A DNA stretch of 64,000 bases from Stenocarpella maydis (taxonomy: Eukaryota; Ascomycota; Sordariomycetes; Diaporthales; Diaporthaceae). The stretch spans positions 209,681-273,680 of the forward strand of contig NQMI01000034.1 of assembly GCA_002270565.1 (NCBI GenBank), written 5' to 3'. Positions 10,982-22,984 of the stretch are shown piece after piece (position 1 is the stretch's first letter; each line of letters starts with the position of its first letter). The notes beneath the pieces were generated by a model that worked only from the letters and a program-made list of their open reading frames with translations, had not been told where the DNA came from and searched no databases. The position numbers and the translations under genes were made by a program.

Positions 10982-13900
10982 ACTGGCTGGTCAAGACCAG
11001 GCTTCTTTGCTAGACACTAGTATTGTTCAGCCAAAGTCAGACCTCCTCCTGCGGCCGTAGAAGAAAGATGATCAAAAAAGTAAACGGGTATCAAATGCAT
11101 AAACATATCGATGATGGGCCCTTTTCGCCTTTTTGGTTCAGCACTTCCACTTATGGCAGCGTACATGGGATCTCGACGGAAAGCGGTCAACACGAACATT
11201 CCCACGGATCTTCTCGTGAACCCAGCTGGCTTCCTAACGGGTGCCTTGGTAGAGTCTAGTTTTTGTACACATTTTGGGTTAAGACGGGCTTCATTCTACC
11301 AGTTGACTGCGGACCGCCTAGGAACCTAAGAGTTATCAATGACCAAGTATCCTTACAAACAACGATGATGGTGCTACATAGGTATGCTGGGTCTCAAGAC
11401 CCAAATTGGCATTAGAGTGTGACTGCGATTTAAAACTTACAATTTCACAATCAAGAGGGAGTTGATGCTGGTATACATCGTGCACTCCTCGAAAGTTCGG
11501 CCAATGTGATGAGGGGTCCGTATCAACATTAGACCACTCAACTGCCTATTAAAGAATCCTGATACTCAATTCTGGTCCTCTCAGACCAGTTCATGGGTCA
11601 CAAGTGTCACTTGGTCCGAGTATCTCGAATTGATAACAGGTCAGAACGTTGCCAGGCTAATGATACGATTATAATAATGACGATCCGGGGGAGAGCGAGG
11701 ACCTGAGGGACCCAAAAGGGACCTGAGAGCGGTTCTTGACCATTAAACCATCTCATATTAATAAGCGCACCTCGTAGAAGACTTCAATTTGCTCCGGATT
11801 TAATCCTTTAGCAATTTATGAGCTTGTGTAGGCAGGCCACCCTCGCTTGGACTAGAAATGGACTGTCCGCCACTTCCAGCGCTGATAGATGCATGTGACG
11901 ATGAGGGGAAACGCTGAGAAGCAATTCCGTTCTGTGTGGGGCTCAGCGGTTGATTCAACAATACCTTCACGTATGTCATCCATCTAACACAAATACTTCC
12001 TGATCCCCACTGCCTCAGCATACTATCAGGACCAACGGATAAGACGCAGCTGAACAGGCCTGATGAGTGTTTCCGCGGTCTGTAAACAGTTGCCTATTGT
12101 CGTTTGGCACATTCTTACTATTTTGCGTTTTTCTCTCTCTCTCTTTTTACAATGTTTCAATGGGATTAAGAATGAAATAAATTCTTATCTCTCCATAGGC
12201 TCGGCCATCACTGACGATATTTGAGTATTGGGAAGCGAATAGATTCGTGCACTCGAGGCAAACACTCTCGTAAACTTCGAGCTTGTAAATTGTTAGCCAC
12301 TTGAGCTTATTCAAATCTCGACCACCTAAGACGACACGTCCGATTCTTGAAGAGCGTTTTCATCCCTTGCTCTGGAATTCCTGTTGAGCAATGGCGATGA
12401 GGGATAACGAAGTGATGAATAAGGTGCCGCCTCTTTTCCCCAGACACTGAGCTCAATTACTTACATTCTCAACTTCTTTCCAAAAATTTAAACGGCATAT
12501 ATGTTCAGTATGATACACAGCATATTATTCTTCCTTTCTTTGACGGGTTGCTATGCGGGCAGGGAAACCATGTTTATAAATCCCGCACCCTGACGGATAT
12601 AAAAGAGAAATGTTACATCCATCAAAGGCCGCGCAGCACATTCTAGACACGTTGAGGTCCTACTTAGGGGACCCATGAGCTCCACATGGCTCCAGTAATC
12701 AGGAATCCTCCTTCAAGTGTTTAGCTGCTCCCGCCTTGAAACGCTTGGTGGGTGGGTGATCTAGATTAGTCTATCAAAATAAATAGGGGTGATGAGTTTC
12801 GTCACGCTCCAGCTCCAACTATCTGTTCCCAGTGGGCATTTACAGTTGATCAAGACTACCATTTTCTGAGGACGACGGGGTCTCATCAAAGGCAGCGCAT
12901 TATCCGGTTGATCCCGCGTGTCGCAGCCCGTTACTCACCATGGTCACGCCGGCGGTAGGATCAACATGCGAGCCCGACTGGAGACCCAGACCTAAGGGGA
13001 CGCAACCACCTCCTCGATTGGGAAATTCACTCACCGTGCGAAAGACGTCCAAGGCGCCGGCCTGTTGGACGACCTAGCGCCCCTCGCCCACCCAACGTCT
13101 TCGGCTCCGGGAAGCTGGCATGCGGGAAAGACGACCCTCGCTACGCGGCGAGGAATCTCAACAACCACGTGCACGATTCAGATCGACATCCCAGTTCTTG
13201 CATGCGCACTCCATGCAACAGGCGGGCCGTGGTGGGGACGATGCCGGCAGAAAATCCAGTGGGATCGGTACTTACTAGTGTAGTATAGTATGGTTAGATG
13301 GGTCGAGCTCCAGTCGCCGCGAGGATTTCGACTCTGGACTGAGGTTTTGTCTGACGGGATCCCGGCACGTTGGGAACTCGCGATCTTGCATGGGGCGTGG
13401 ACGAGATTTCGACGGGATCCTGGAAGAAGCTGTCGTTCTTCCGTCTTCCTACAGTGGCCCACGATGGTCCGAAGTTGCAGCAAGGACACTAGGTAGGGTT
13501 TTAGCCAAGCTAACCCACTCCTTCGCAACGGGTCCCCCTGGAGCTGTAGCGTATCGGGTGCGGGACAAGGTGTTTATCACCTTGGAATTCTTGGAGGACC
13601 AAGTGGCTCCATGGCCTGACTCCAGGGCTGCGTAGTCTTTGCGCCCAGTGAGTGTGTCTGTGGCAGTGCCTGCATATGGATCGATGCAACTACGGAGTAT
13701 AACCCACCATCTCTGGAACCTACGGTAAATGTTTCATTTCCTTGGCATGGCTTATTAGCGAAGACTTACACCCGAGGCATTGCTCGTATCTGTGTAGCAT
13801 GCTCGTGGTCAGAAAAGCCAAATATCAATGATGTGGCGCCACGTTCTCATGACGGAAAACAAGGAGGTTCAGGCTCGGTCCCGAGGGTCAACTCCTCTGC

Positions 13901-14274
13901 GGACGCGCGGAAGAACAAGCTCGAAAGAAGAAAGGGGAAAAGTCGGGGAGCATCTGCGTCCAAAGCACATGACCCCCCAGGCATGCAGAATTCGCCCCGG
14001 GTCGTACACTGGCAAATAGAGCCATGCGCACCAGGCGTCTGCAAGGCTTCCGGTAGAAGGAGGCAGAGAAGTTTCTCTCACCGTCCCCGGTGTCACCGTT
14101 GGGTAGCGCTGCAGCTGCCAACAGATCGTGCAGCACACCGTACCAGCTAGCGCACGAGCACTCGAGCAGCTGAAAGAGGGTCCCCACCGCTCGGCGCCGG
14201 GGTGCTCGGCACAAGACAGCCTGGCCAAGAATTAGCGGTGGTGGCCTTGTGCATATCCATGTACGCTATACAGG

Positions 14275-14322
14275 GAGACTATACAGGAGACTATACAGGA
14301 GACTATACAGGAGACTATACAC
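14275..14322 (+). repeat. 12-bp tandem repeat GAGACTATACAG, four copies
   Basis: Four consecutive copies, with one mismatch at the end of the last. CTATAC elements also occur just before and after the array. It lies in the gene-poor stretch about 1 kb upstream of the STAND gene. Confidence 0.95.
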
Positions 14323-14986
14323 TATACGCACACTACTCCGTACACTACGCCAAATGCCACGCTCATTGTGGGCTTCCTCGCCGTGCACCCACTTCCGGCC
14401 GCAGCACTGGCACTCGTGGGGAAAAGGACCAGCGGGGGCGGCGCTCATCCCGTGTGCGCCTGAGCTTTACGGCTTCTTCCCGGGAAGAGATTGTCTGGCT
14501 GGAATTGTCAGCCGTCGGTGCCAGCTGGTTCAGCTGGGCAGCTGGGGAGGCTGAGAGGGATCGGCCGGGAGTGAAAAGATTTTCTTTGTCTTTTTGGTGT
14601 GGCGGTCCCGCAATTGCATGGTGTGTTCCGGCGCGGACCCAGCGGTGGATGTTTCGAAGGGTTGCGAAGCGAGCAGGTGAGGCTGGAGATGTGAGGTTCG
14701 GTCGAGCTGGCTCGCTCGAAGCGGGAGAAGACCCAGGATCTCCGTGTCAGGGGCCCTCCCTGTCGAAGCACGAACGCCTACGATTTGGGACTCCTTCCCC
14801 ACAAACCCTGGGTGGGCGTTCTAGAATCCACAGTTGGGACCCTTGGGTGGACCCGACATTCGACGGACAATTCGACGACCTTTCCCTGTTCTACTCGCGT
14901 AGCGAGGGGATCCCGGAGGGCTGAGGGTCCCGATAGCTAGGTTACGTGCAGGCGCGTGCGCTGGTCGCGCATCCAGGCAGGGCGCA

Positions 14987-15002
14987 AAAAAAAAAAAAAA
15001 AN
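14987..15002. other. poly-A run ending in an undetermined base
   Basis: A homopolymer of 15 A is followed by a single N, so the true run length is unresolved. Confidence 0.9.
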
Positions 15003-15334
15003 GTATTCATCAGGGGCAAATTATATGAATCGACAGTGCAGCGGGGGCCGATTGACGGCCCGGGGGTGGAACACGAACACCGCTCCATCGCCAGCGGTTT
15101 TCACATAAATATCGTGCCAGGTTCAGCCTCCAGGAGCGTTGAGGAGGTAGCGACTGCCAAACCTCAACAGACCCGACCCTCTTTCCAAACATCTAGACTG
15201 TCTCATCTTGCATTTCGTATTCGACCCGTGGCTGCACCCTTGTCTGTTTCCACTCCTTAAGTACTCCATTTTCCTAATCCGAACACAGGCGGTGAGGATT
15301 CGAGATCCACCGCGACTTTTTTTCGATCTTCGGA

Positions 15335-18300
15335 ATGCCGTCCAAGGGTTCCAAAGAAGGGCACCACAAGTTCTTCTCACTACGTGGCAAGAAGAAGGAG
15401 AAGCGTGTCAAGAAGGGCCTGTCTGAAGCACTAGGAGCATCCCTGGGAGCCATCGGCCTCAAGCCCGAAGACGAAGGTGAGCCCATACATGAAGAGAGCC
15501 ACCCCCGAGCCGCCTTGGCCAGACCCCATTTGACACGTTGCCTATCCCCATTAATAAACTCAACGCGTCACCTTGCAGTTGCATGAACTGACAACATCCG
15601 TCTTCTCTCCAGAAGCCAGCAGTGTCTCCAGCAAATCCTCCGCCCACGGCACACTTCAGCACCAGGAATCGCGCGATTCCCTTCAATCCCTTGATATGTC
15701 CCTGTTCAACCACCTCAAGAGGTCCTCCAAGCACGACAAAGCAGGCACCTCCTCCCGCACCAACTCTGTCGAGCCCTCCAGAGAGATTCCTCGGATCGTC
15801 ACCACCATCCACGCCCACCCCACTGTCAACAGGGACACCCCGAAGCCCAACATGGCCCGCCCTCAAGCCCAGGACCGCGCCGTCTCTACCACATCTGCCT
15901 TCTCCGCTGCCTCGGAATCCACCATCGCCCCCGAGGACAACACCCCGCGGAATAGGACCAGCATCCTCGACCGGGCAAAGTCGGCCATCAGAAGCCGGTC
16001 TGCGTCCCGCAGCCCCCTCGAGTCGCCCGAGGATGCCAGCAGGAAACAGCTGGCCCCGAGGGGCAACCATATCGTGACTGATGCGGTTGCAACCTTCCGG
16101 CTCAAGCTGCAGGCCGAGGTCAAGGGCACCGACGAGCAAATACTGTCGGCCGGCGTGTCGAGCGAGAACCTCTACACTTTCATCGCCAATGAGCGTCTCA
16201 GGAGAATGCCCGCCAGGGGGAGCCGATGGGACAAGATCCTCAAGTGGGCCGAGGACTTTGCCAAGAGGCTGTCTCTGTTCGAGGTGGCCGATGAGAACTT
16301 CATTCCTTCTTCCAAGGAGGCCGTTGAGCTGATCCTGGCTTCCATCCAGCTCCTCCTCCTGGTAAGTGCCGACCCCCCCCCCATCTCATCTTGTTCGCGG
16401 ACTTGGCCTCCGTCGACCTGCAAATATCTGCATGCCACATGCAAGGTGAAAGAGCCAACCGACTAACATGTCGGACAGCTTGGCCCGGAAAATGGCGAGG
16501 CTCTGGAGAGAGCCTTCGGAATCTACCACGAGTATGGCCTTACCTTCGACTTTTATAAACGTAATATCAGCCTTCTCGTCTCCATCCCCGAGGCCAGGAG
16601 GTACCTCAGTCTGTCGCTGGCCGACATGCTTGGGCTTTCGGTTGAGATGACTATTCTCTACCGCAAGAGTGCCCGCTCCATGTCCACCAGCAACAGCGTC
16701 ACCATCAACTTCAACTTGACGTTTGGCCACCGCATGGAGTCCTTCATCAGCCACAAGGACCGCATTGCCGAGCTGATGTGGACGTGGCAACTCGAGAACT
16801 CTGCTGAGATCAGTGGTAAGTGTAGAGCTGCGCGTTGTTTTCATTGCAGCTCATATCATGTGGTGTTGTTCGGAGACATGTCATGAAATGTGGTGTGTGC
16901 AAGGAGGTACTAAGACATGTGGTTGCTGAGTCAGCCTCGTCGAGAGCCTCCTCCGGCCTCACCATGCATCACCCCTGTTCCTCCAACCTCCCGCCCGATC
17001 TGCATTCAGGGTTCAACCTTTCATCACTCCCCAACTTGAGATGAGCTCTCGCTGACAAAATCTCCGCCATAGATATCCAAGTGTCCATCGAGAGCATCCG
17101 CCAGTGGCTGCTCCCCCAGGACCGCCAGCTCCAGGCCCAGGTGGCTGGCCGCCGTTCCCTTCGCACTCCCCGTGCCGAGTTCACCTGCGAGTGGCTCGAC
17201 CGCCCGCTGGTTGAGTTCGCCCGCAGCAAAGACAGGGTCTTCACAATCACCGCCGAGGCTGGTGCCGGGAAGACCTTCCTCTTTGGCTGGATTCTGGAGC
17301 GTCTCCAGAGGCGCGTTGGCTACCATGAGTACCAGGCTATCTCGGCTTCTGTCGACAGCCAGGTCCCTGCTCAGGCCACCCAGATCGCCCTCGTCAAGAC
17401 GCTGCTGCTGCAGCTTCTTGAGCAGAACGTTGGGAACATCGCTCTGTTCCGCTGCCTCGCCAACGTGACGGAGCTCGGTGCCAACACCAGCAGCACTCAG
17501 GATGCCGAGGATGCTCTTTGGTACACCCTCGACACTGCCCTCCAAGGCCTCGAGAACGTTGTCCTCGTCATTGACGGCCTGGACTCTCTCGAGGGCGACG
17601 AGGACGAGAAGATCGAGGCCTTTGAGCACCTCCACGAGATCGCCACCAAGAACAAGAACAACGTGCGCGTCATCATTTTGAGCCGACCTCTCTCCAAGCC
17701 CTGGCCCAAGCCCACGCGGCAGATCGCCATGACTTCTCAGCGCACCGCTGTTGATGTCAAGCACATGGCTCGTGCTTGGCTTATTAGGCGCAACATCGGC
17801 ACCAAGAAGGAGATCGAGGAGATCTCTGAGCAGATTGCTGTTCGCAGCAAGGGCTCTCTCACCTGGGCTGACTTGTCCCTCCAGATCTTGTCCAAGGCCA
17901 AGACTACCACCGAGATCACCACCACTCTCAAGGAGCTACCAAGCACCACGAACGAGATCCTGGCTCGTCACGTGAGCTCCATCTCCTTGACAGGTGATGC
18001 TCGCCTGATAATCGCCTGGCTCCTCGCTTCCAAGCGGCCCCTCACCACTGTGGAGATCCAGGCTCTGCTTGAGCTGGACACCCAGAAGGGCATCCACCAG
18101 CCTCGGTCTACTGACATCGTCGAGGACATCAAGAATGCCTGTGGCTCTCTTGTCATTATCCAGGACAAGACGGTTCGCTTCCGTAACGAGGCTATTCGAC
18201 TGCAGCTCCTAGAGCAGAGCAAGAAGGAGGCCAAGGACACCGAGAATGCTCTTCTCAGCCTTGCCGACGCTAACAAGGACCTGACTGCCCGGCTGCTCCT

Positions 18301-21300
18301 CTACGTCAAGACTTGTGTCAACCGTAACGTGGACAGCAGTCTGGACACCATCAGCCCTCGTGAGGTCGACAGCCTCTTCAAGAGCCATGCGCTTCTTGAG
18401 TACGCTACCCGCAACTGGCTGGATCACTTCAAGCGGTCCTCCTACTTCGCCAATGGCCAGATCCAGACCCCTCTGGTGACCGGCGAACTCCGCGTCATCT
18501 TCCCCAACTCTACTCTCCTTGCCCGCTTGGAGAAGAGATGCTGGGACAACCAGATGCTTGCCACTACCGCCAACTCACAGCACGTGCTTGCCCTTACTGT
18601 GCGCCGGCAAACGCTGGGCGAATCCGCCCAGAGTGTGCTCCAGAGCTCCATCAACGTTGCCCAATCCTTCAAGAGGCTGTCTGCCCCAGCCGAGGCCAGC
18701 AAGTACTTCTACCAGGCTGCCAAGATCGGCCAGACTGTTCTTGGTCGTACCAGCGACCTGGCTCTTGCATGCGCCACCGAGTCCCTGGAAATCTCTGCCA
18801 AGGACAAGAAGAAGGCTGCAACCCGTGACGAGGCTGTCACCCAGCGCGAGGAGCTGCTCAAGTATGTTATTGAGACTGAGAAGCAGCGTTCGGGCAACAA
18901 CAGCGCTCTCGCTTCCAAGTACAACAACGAGCTCGCCGAGCTGTACACCAGCATCAAGGAGACCGACAAGGCTGAGGCTGTGTACCGTGACGTATACAAG
19001 ACCTCTATCGCACAGAATGGCCAGTTCTCAGCTGAGGCAACGGTTGCCGCTGAGAAGCTGCAGACCGTCCTCTACAAGAGCGCCAAGCACGAAGAGGTCG
19101 TCCAGTACACTCAGCCTATCTTTGAGTCCGCCGAGCGCAACCTGGATATCTTTGATATTCGTCGTGTTGAGATCACTCTGCGTATGGCCGACACCTATGA
19201 GCAGAAGAAGGACTACACTCGCGCCGAGGAGCTCTACATCTCCCTCTGGCGCGGCCTGACGGAGTACTGCCGCAGCACTACCCTCACTACTACCAAGGCT
19301 ACCGCAGCATCCATTTCTGAGGCACACGAGCGCAAGATCCAGATCAGCATTGCGTATGCACGCTTCCTGCGCCGCCAGGGTCGCGAGGCCGAGGCTCAGA
19401 ACATCCTCCACGGTGTCTGGCTCGACTACCAGACCATGACCGATTACAAGTCTGAGGCTGTTGTCAAGCAGCTCAACGACGTTGGTGAGGAGCTGAAGTC
19501 GATGGGTATTCTGGATACTGCTATCCAGGTCTTCAAGTCCGTGTGGGGCTACTTCAAGGGCTCTGGCCAGCAGAACTCTGCTGCTGCCGTCAGCACTGCC
19601 GTCTCTCTTATGGGCGCCGTCCAGGAGAAGTCAGAGAAGAAGGAGGCTGAGGCTGAGAAGGCCAAGGCTGCTGTGGCTGCAAAGGGCGGAGTTCAGATCG
19701 ATGTTGTTCTCGACACCGAGGCTGACTTTGAGGAGAGCGACGATGAAGACGATGAGGCAGATGCTATCCTCGATGAGGTGATCAAGACTGCTGTCGCGGC
19801 TCCTGCCGCTGCTACGGATGGCAAGGCTACCACCAAGACCAGTGATGTTGCCGCTGTCGTCACCATCGAGAGCCAGATCCAAACCTGCGAGACGCTGTCC
19901 AACTTCTACATCAGCAAGAAGAAGTGGGGCGAGTGCATTGAGGTTTGCTCTCAGCTGCTCAAGCAGATCTGGCCTGAGCTGGGCACTTCTGCCAAGTACA
20001 GCTTCCCCAAGGAGCACCGGGCTGAGGCCATCAAGTTCACTCGCCGTCTAGCCCTGGCCTATGCAGAGTCGAACCAGACTGAGTCTGCCGAGAAGATGTA
20101 CAACGCCATCTTCCAGTGCTCTCTGCGTTCTGGCCTCAAGATCCAGGACGAGTTCGTCACCGAGTCTGCCAACCAGCTCATCGAGTACCACAAGCAGACC
20201 CAGCAGTGGTCAAAGGTCCTCGCTGTCTACCAGCAGCTTCTCGAGGGCTACAAGACGTCTCTTGGCTCTCGCAACCCTCTCACCATCAGGACGCTGTACA
20301 TTATGGGCGACCTCTCTATCCAGTACCGCCTGAAGGGTGCCGACCGCTACTACCTCGAGTTGGTCAAGGCCGACAAGAACCCCCAGGGTGTCATCAGCAA
20401 GGACACCTTGCCAGCTGCTATTGCCCTTTCCAAGATCTACTACGAGCAGAAGCGTTGGACCGAGATCCGCCCCATCTACGCCTCTCTCTGGGTTACCTTC
20501 ATCAACAAGGCCAAGGAGTACGACCTGTCTACGGAGCTCGTTCAGACCATCTACAAGAGGTACACAACCGTTCTTGACAGCCACCTGAAGGTCAGCATCG
20601 ATGAGGTTCGCAAGGTTGCCGTGGAGTACCGCGACACTTGCATCAGGGTCTACGGTCCTCAGGCCGACATCACGCAGTCGGCTTCTTTGGCTCTGGTCGC
20701 CATCTCCCGCAAGAGCACCAACGCGGAGCACCAGCAGGAGGCTGTCAAGATCTGTGAGGAAATTGTTGTTGAGGCAGACAAGCGGAAGGCTGCCGAGGCT
20801 AGCAAGGAGGCTGGTAAGGAGGGCGGCAAGGCCGTGGCCGTGGCCGTGGACGCGAAGAAGTCGGCCTTCCAGCTCTCTCTGCTCGCATCTGCCAAGCGAC
20901 ACCTCGCCGGTCTGTACAGCGTCCAGACGGGGGCTTCTGTTGCCGTCGGCGCCTCCGGCGCTGCTGGCGCCGCTACTGCTACCAAGCCCAGAGGTGTCGT
21001 GAGCCCCGAGTCTGCTCAGAAGGCCGAGGTCCTGTGGAAGGAGCAGCTCGAGATCAACAAGAAGGAGAACGGTGTTGCCCACAAGGCTACTCTGGCCAGC
21101 TTGGCCTCCCTCGTTGGTGTCTGGGCCCGCTCTGAGAAGCCCGAGGTGCGTAAGCAGGCCCAGGAGAAGCTTGACACGTCCGTCGTCGAGGTTCTCTCCG
21201 AGTCCTGCGTTGCTGGCAAGTCCGGCGTCGACTCCACCAAGCTGCACGAGTCTGGCATCACCCTTGCCAAGACCTACCTGTCCTGCGGCTTCTCTGTCCA

Positions 21301-22984
21301 GGCCTGGGCTCTCCTGAAGCAGCTGCGGTTCCACGTCGTCGCTCGTGGCAAGATTGCCGGTTCCGCCACTTCTATTGAGAAGAGCCCAAGCGTCCAGCTG
21401 AGCGACAACATTGATCGCCGCTCCATGGTCTTCATTGCTGCGTTCGAGGAGACTCTTCGCAGCACTGAGGCTGCAACTGCCACGGCCACTGCTGACAAGA
21501 AGGTCGTCAAGGTCACGTTCTCTGACATCATGACTGACCTGCTCACCGAAGGCATCCTGTACGACCGCTACAGCCTGAGCATCGCCAGCAAGGATCTGTC
21601 AGTTGAGCAGAAGCTGTTCGATGGTGCCCGCCTTTACGTCTTCCTCAAGGCCAACAAGGAGCAGCATGCCGAGCAGCTTGTCGCAGTGGAGGAGTCTCTG
21701 TACAAGATCTTTGCTGAGAAGTACGGCGCTTCACTCAAGACCGAGCAGCTCGTCACCCGCGCATTCCTCATTGCCATTATCGAGGAGCTCGGCCAGCTCC
21801 GTCTCCATGAGGACGACCTTATCTACATCGTTTGCACTTCGGTCACCGCCAAGGTGCACGCCCTTCTCCTGGCCGACGCCTACGGCCAGGCCGTCGACCT
21901 GGCCACCGCTTGGTACCAGTTCATTACCAGCCAGAACGGCTTCAAGAATGCAAAGACGATCCCCTTCGCCTTCAAGCTTTCGCTGTACCTGGCCGGCCTG
22001 GGAGTCAAGTCCAACAAGGCAGCTGACGCCATCATGCAGAACCGCATGCTGGAGCTGTCCAAGACCATCCTCCGCGAGACCCTCACCGCCTGCAGGAGCA
22101 TGAACATTGACCTGATTCAGCTCCAGGCCTCCGAGCTTAACAGCCTGGTCCGCCTCATGGGCCAGCAGAAGAACTATGAGGACCTTGAGTGGCTTCTCAC
22201 CCAGCTGTGGAATTCACGTATTATCCAATCCTCCTGGTCAGCAACCACAGTCATCGCCGTCGGTCGTCGGCTCGTCGAGGTCCTCTTCGTCCGAGGCAAG
22301 CGAGACCAGGCGATTTCCCTCGCCGAGTCCATGGCTTACAACTTGCGCCGGACATGGGGTCTGCTCGACGCGGCCACGGTGGACATGAACAACCTGCTCT
22401 CGTCGCTGTTGGTCTCTGACATGCGGTACGCCGAGGCCCTCGACGTGCACGAGGAGATCCTGCGCGCTCTGCTCGACCTCAACATGTCGGGCGAGGACGA
22501 CGTCGACGACGCTGCGTCAGAGCTCATGGACTTCGACGAGGAGAATGCCTCGGCGCTCGCTCTTCAGCAGCTTGAGCTCGTCCGCCGGGTCTACGCCCGT
22601 AACTCCGGCTGGCCCGAGTCGGATGAGCTGGACATGGCCCAGCTCACCACCGACGTGGTCTCGGAGTTCAGCCACCTCGCCCCCGACGCCTACGCGCCAT
22701 TCGGTGATGGCGACTCCTCAAAGTGGAGCAGGAATGCACCCTCGGTCCATGACACCGTCGGTACTTTCATCGCCCCCTCCGTGTGGGAGTTCTCCCTGTC
22801 CGAAGACGGCAAGCCCGGCCAGCCAGCCGCGCTGCGCAAAAGCCCCAGCCACATGCTTCGGAGCCTGCAGCTGTCGCGGCAGAGGAGCTATGGCGACCTT
22901 TCCGAGGCCCGCAAGAGGCTCGGGGACAGCCAGAAAAGCGGCCTGGCTACCGGGAATGCGTTGCTCGCTGCGCCAGTTCACTAA
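15335..22984 (+). CDS. STAND-family NACHT NTPase with DUF7708-like N-terminus and TPR-like repeats
   Basis: Very large NLR-architecture protein (about 2379 aa). Four exons: 15335-15476, 15613-16361, 16479-16815 and 17073-22984, all in frame, with GTGAGC/GTAAGT donors. Residues 1-150 are basic and Ser-rich. Residues about 190-380 form a helical region resembling the DUF7708 domain found before fungal NACHT modules (ILKWAEDFAKRLSLFEVADE, RRYLSLSLADMLGLSVEM). The NACHT NTPase follows, with Walker A EAGAGKT at about residues 471-477 and Walker B VVLVIDGLD at about 572-580. From about residue 850 to 2150 long alpha-helical TPR-like repeats recur (for example SLGSRNPLTIRTLYIMGDLS), interrupted by an acidic, Ala/Lys-rich linker near nucleotides 19630-19780. 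The C-terminus is Ser/Arg-rich. Such proteins are proposed non-self sensors or signalling scaffolds in fungi; the specific function is unknown. Confidence 0.85.

Larger units (their letters stand above)
10982..15334. other. long gene-poor, partly AT-rich region
   Basis: About 4.35 kb without a supported gene. From about 11.3 to 12.9 kb the sequence is visibly richer in A/T than its surroundings, and stops are frequent in all frames, which could reflect old repeat-induced mutation of a mobile element. I recognise no element, terminal repeat or domain. A 12-bp tandem repeat lies at 14275-14322. A poly-A run ends in a single N at 15002. The last part is the promoter of the STAND gene. Confidence 0.5.

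Noticed and set aside
12153..12340. About 60-codon minus-strand open stretch without ATG
   Set aside because: No start, no family, flanked by stops; consistent with chance in an AT-rich region.
14275..14322. Possible CRISPR-like array
   Set aside because: The repeats are contiguous without spacers and the organism is a eukaryote.
14202..14924. 240-codon plus-strand frame over the 12-bp repeat
   Set aside because: It translates the repeat (a GDYT-type repeat) and has no domain or codon bias. It lies in the promoter side of the STAND gene.
20210..21334. Long minus-strand frame (374 aa) inside the STAND gene
   Set aside because: It is Leu/Gly-rich antisense to a strongly GC3-biased coding exon, the usual mirror-frame effect. 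Other antisense frames at 17024-17764 and 19028-20017 are the same.
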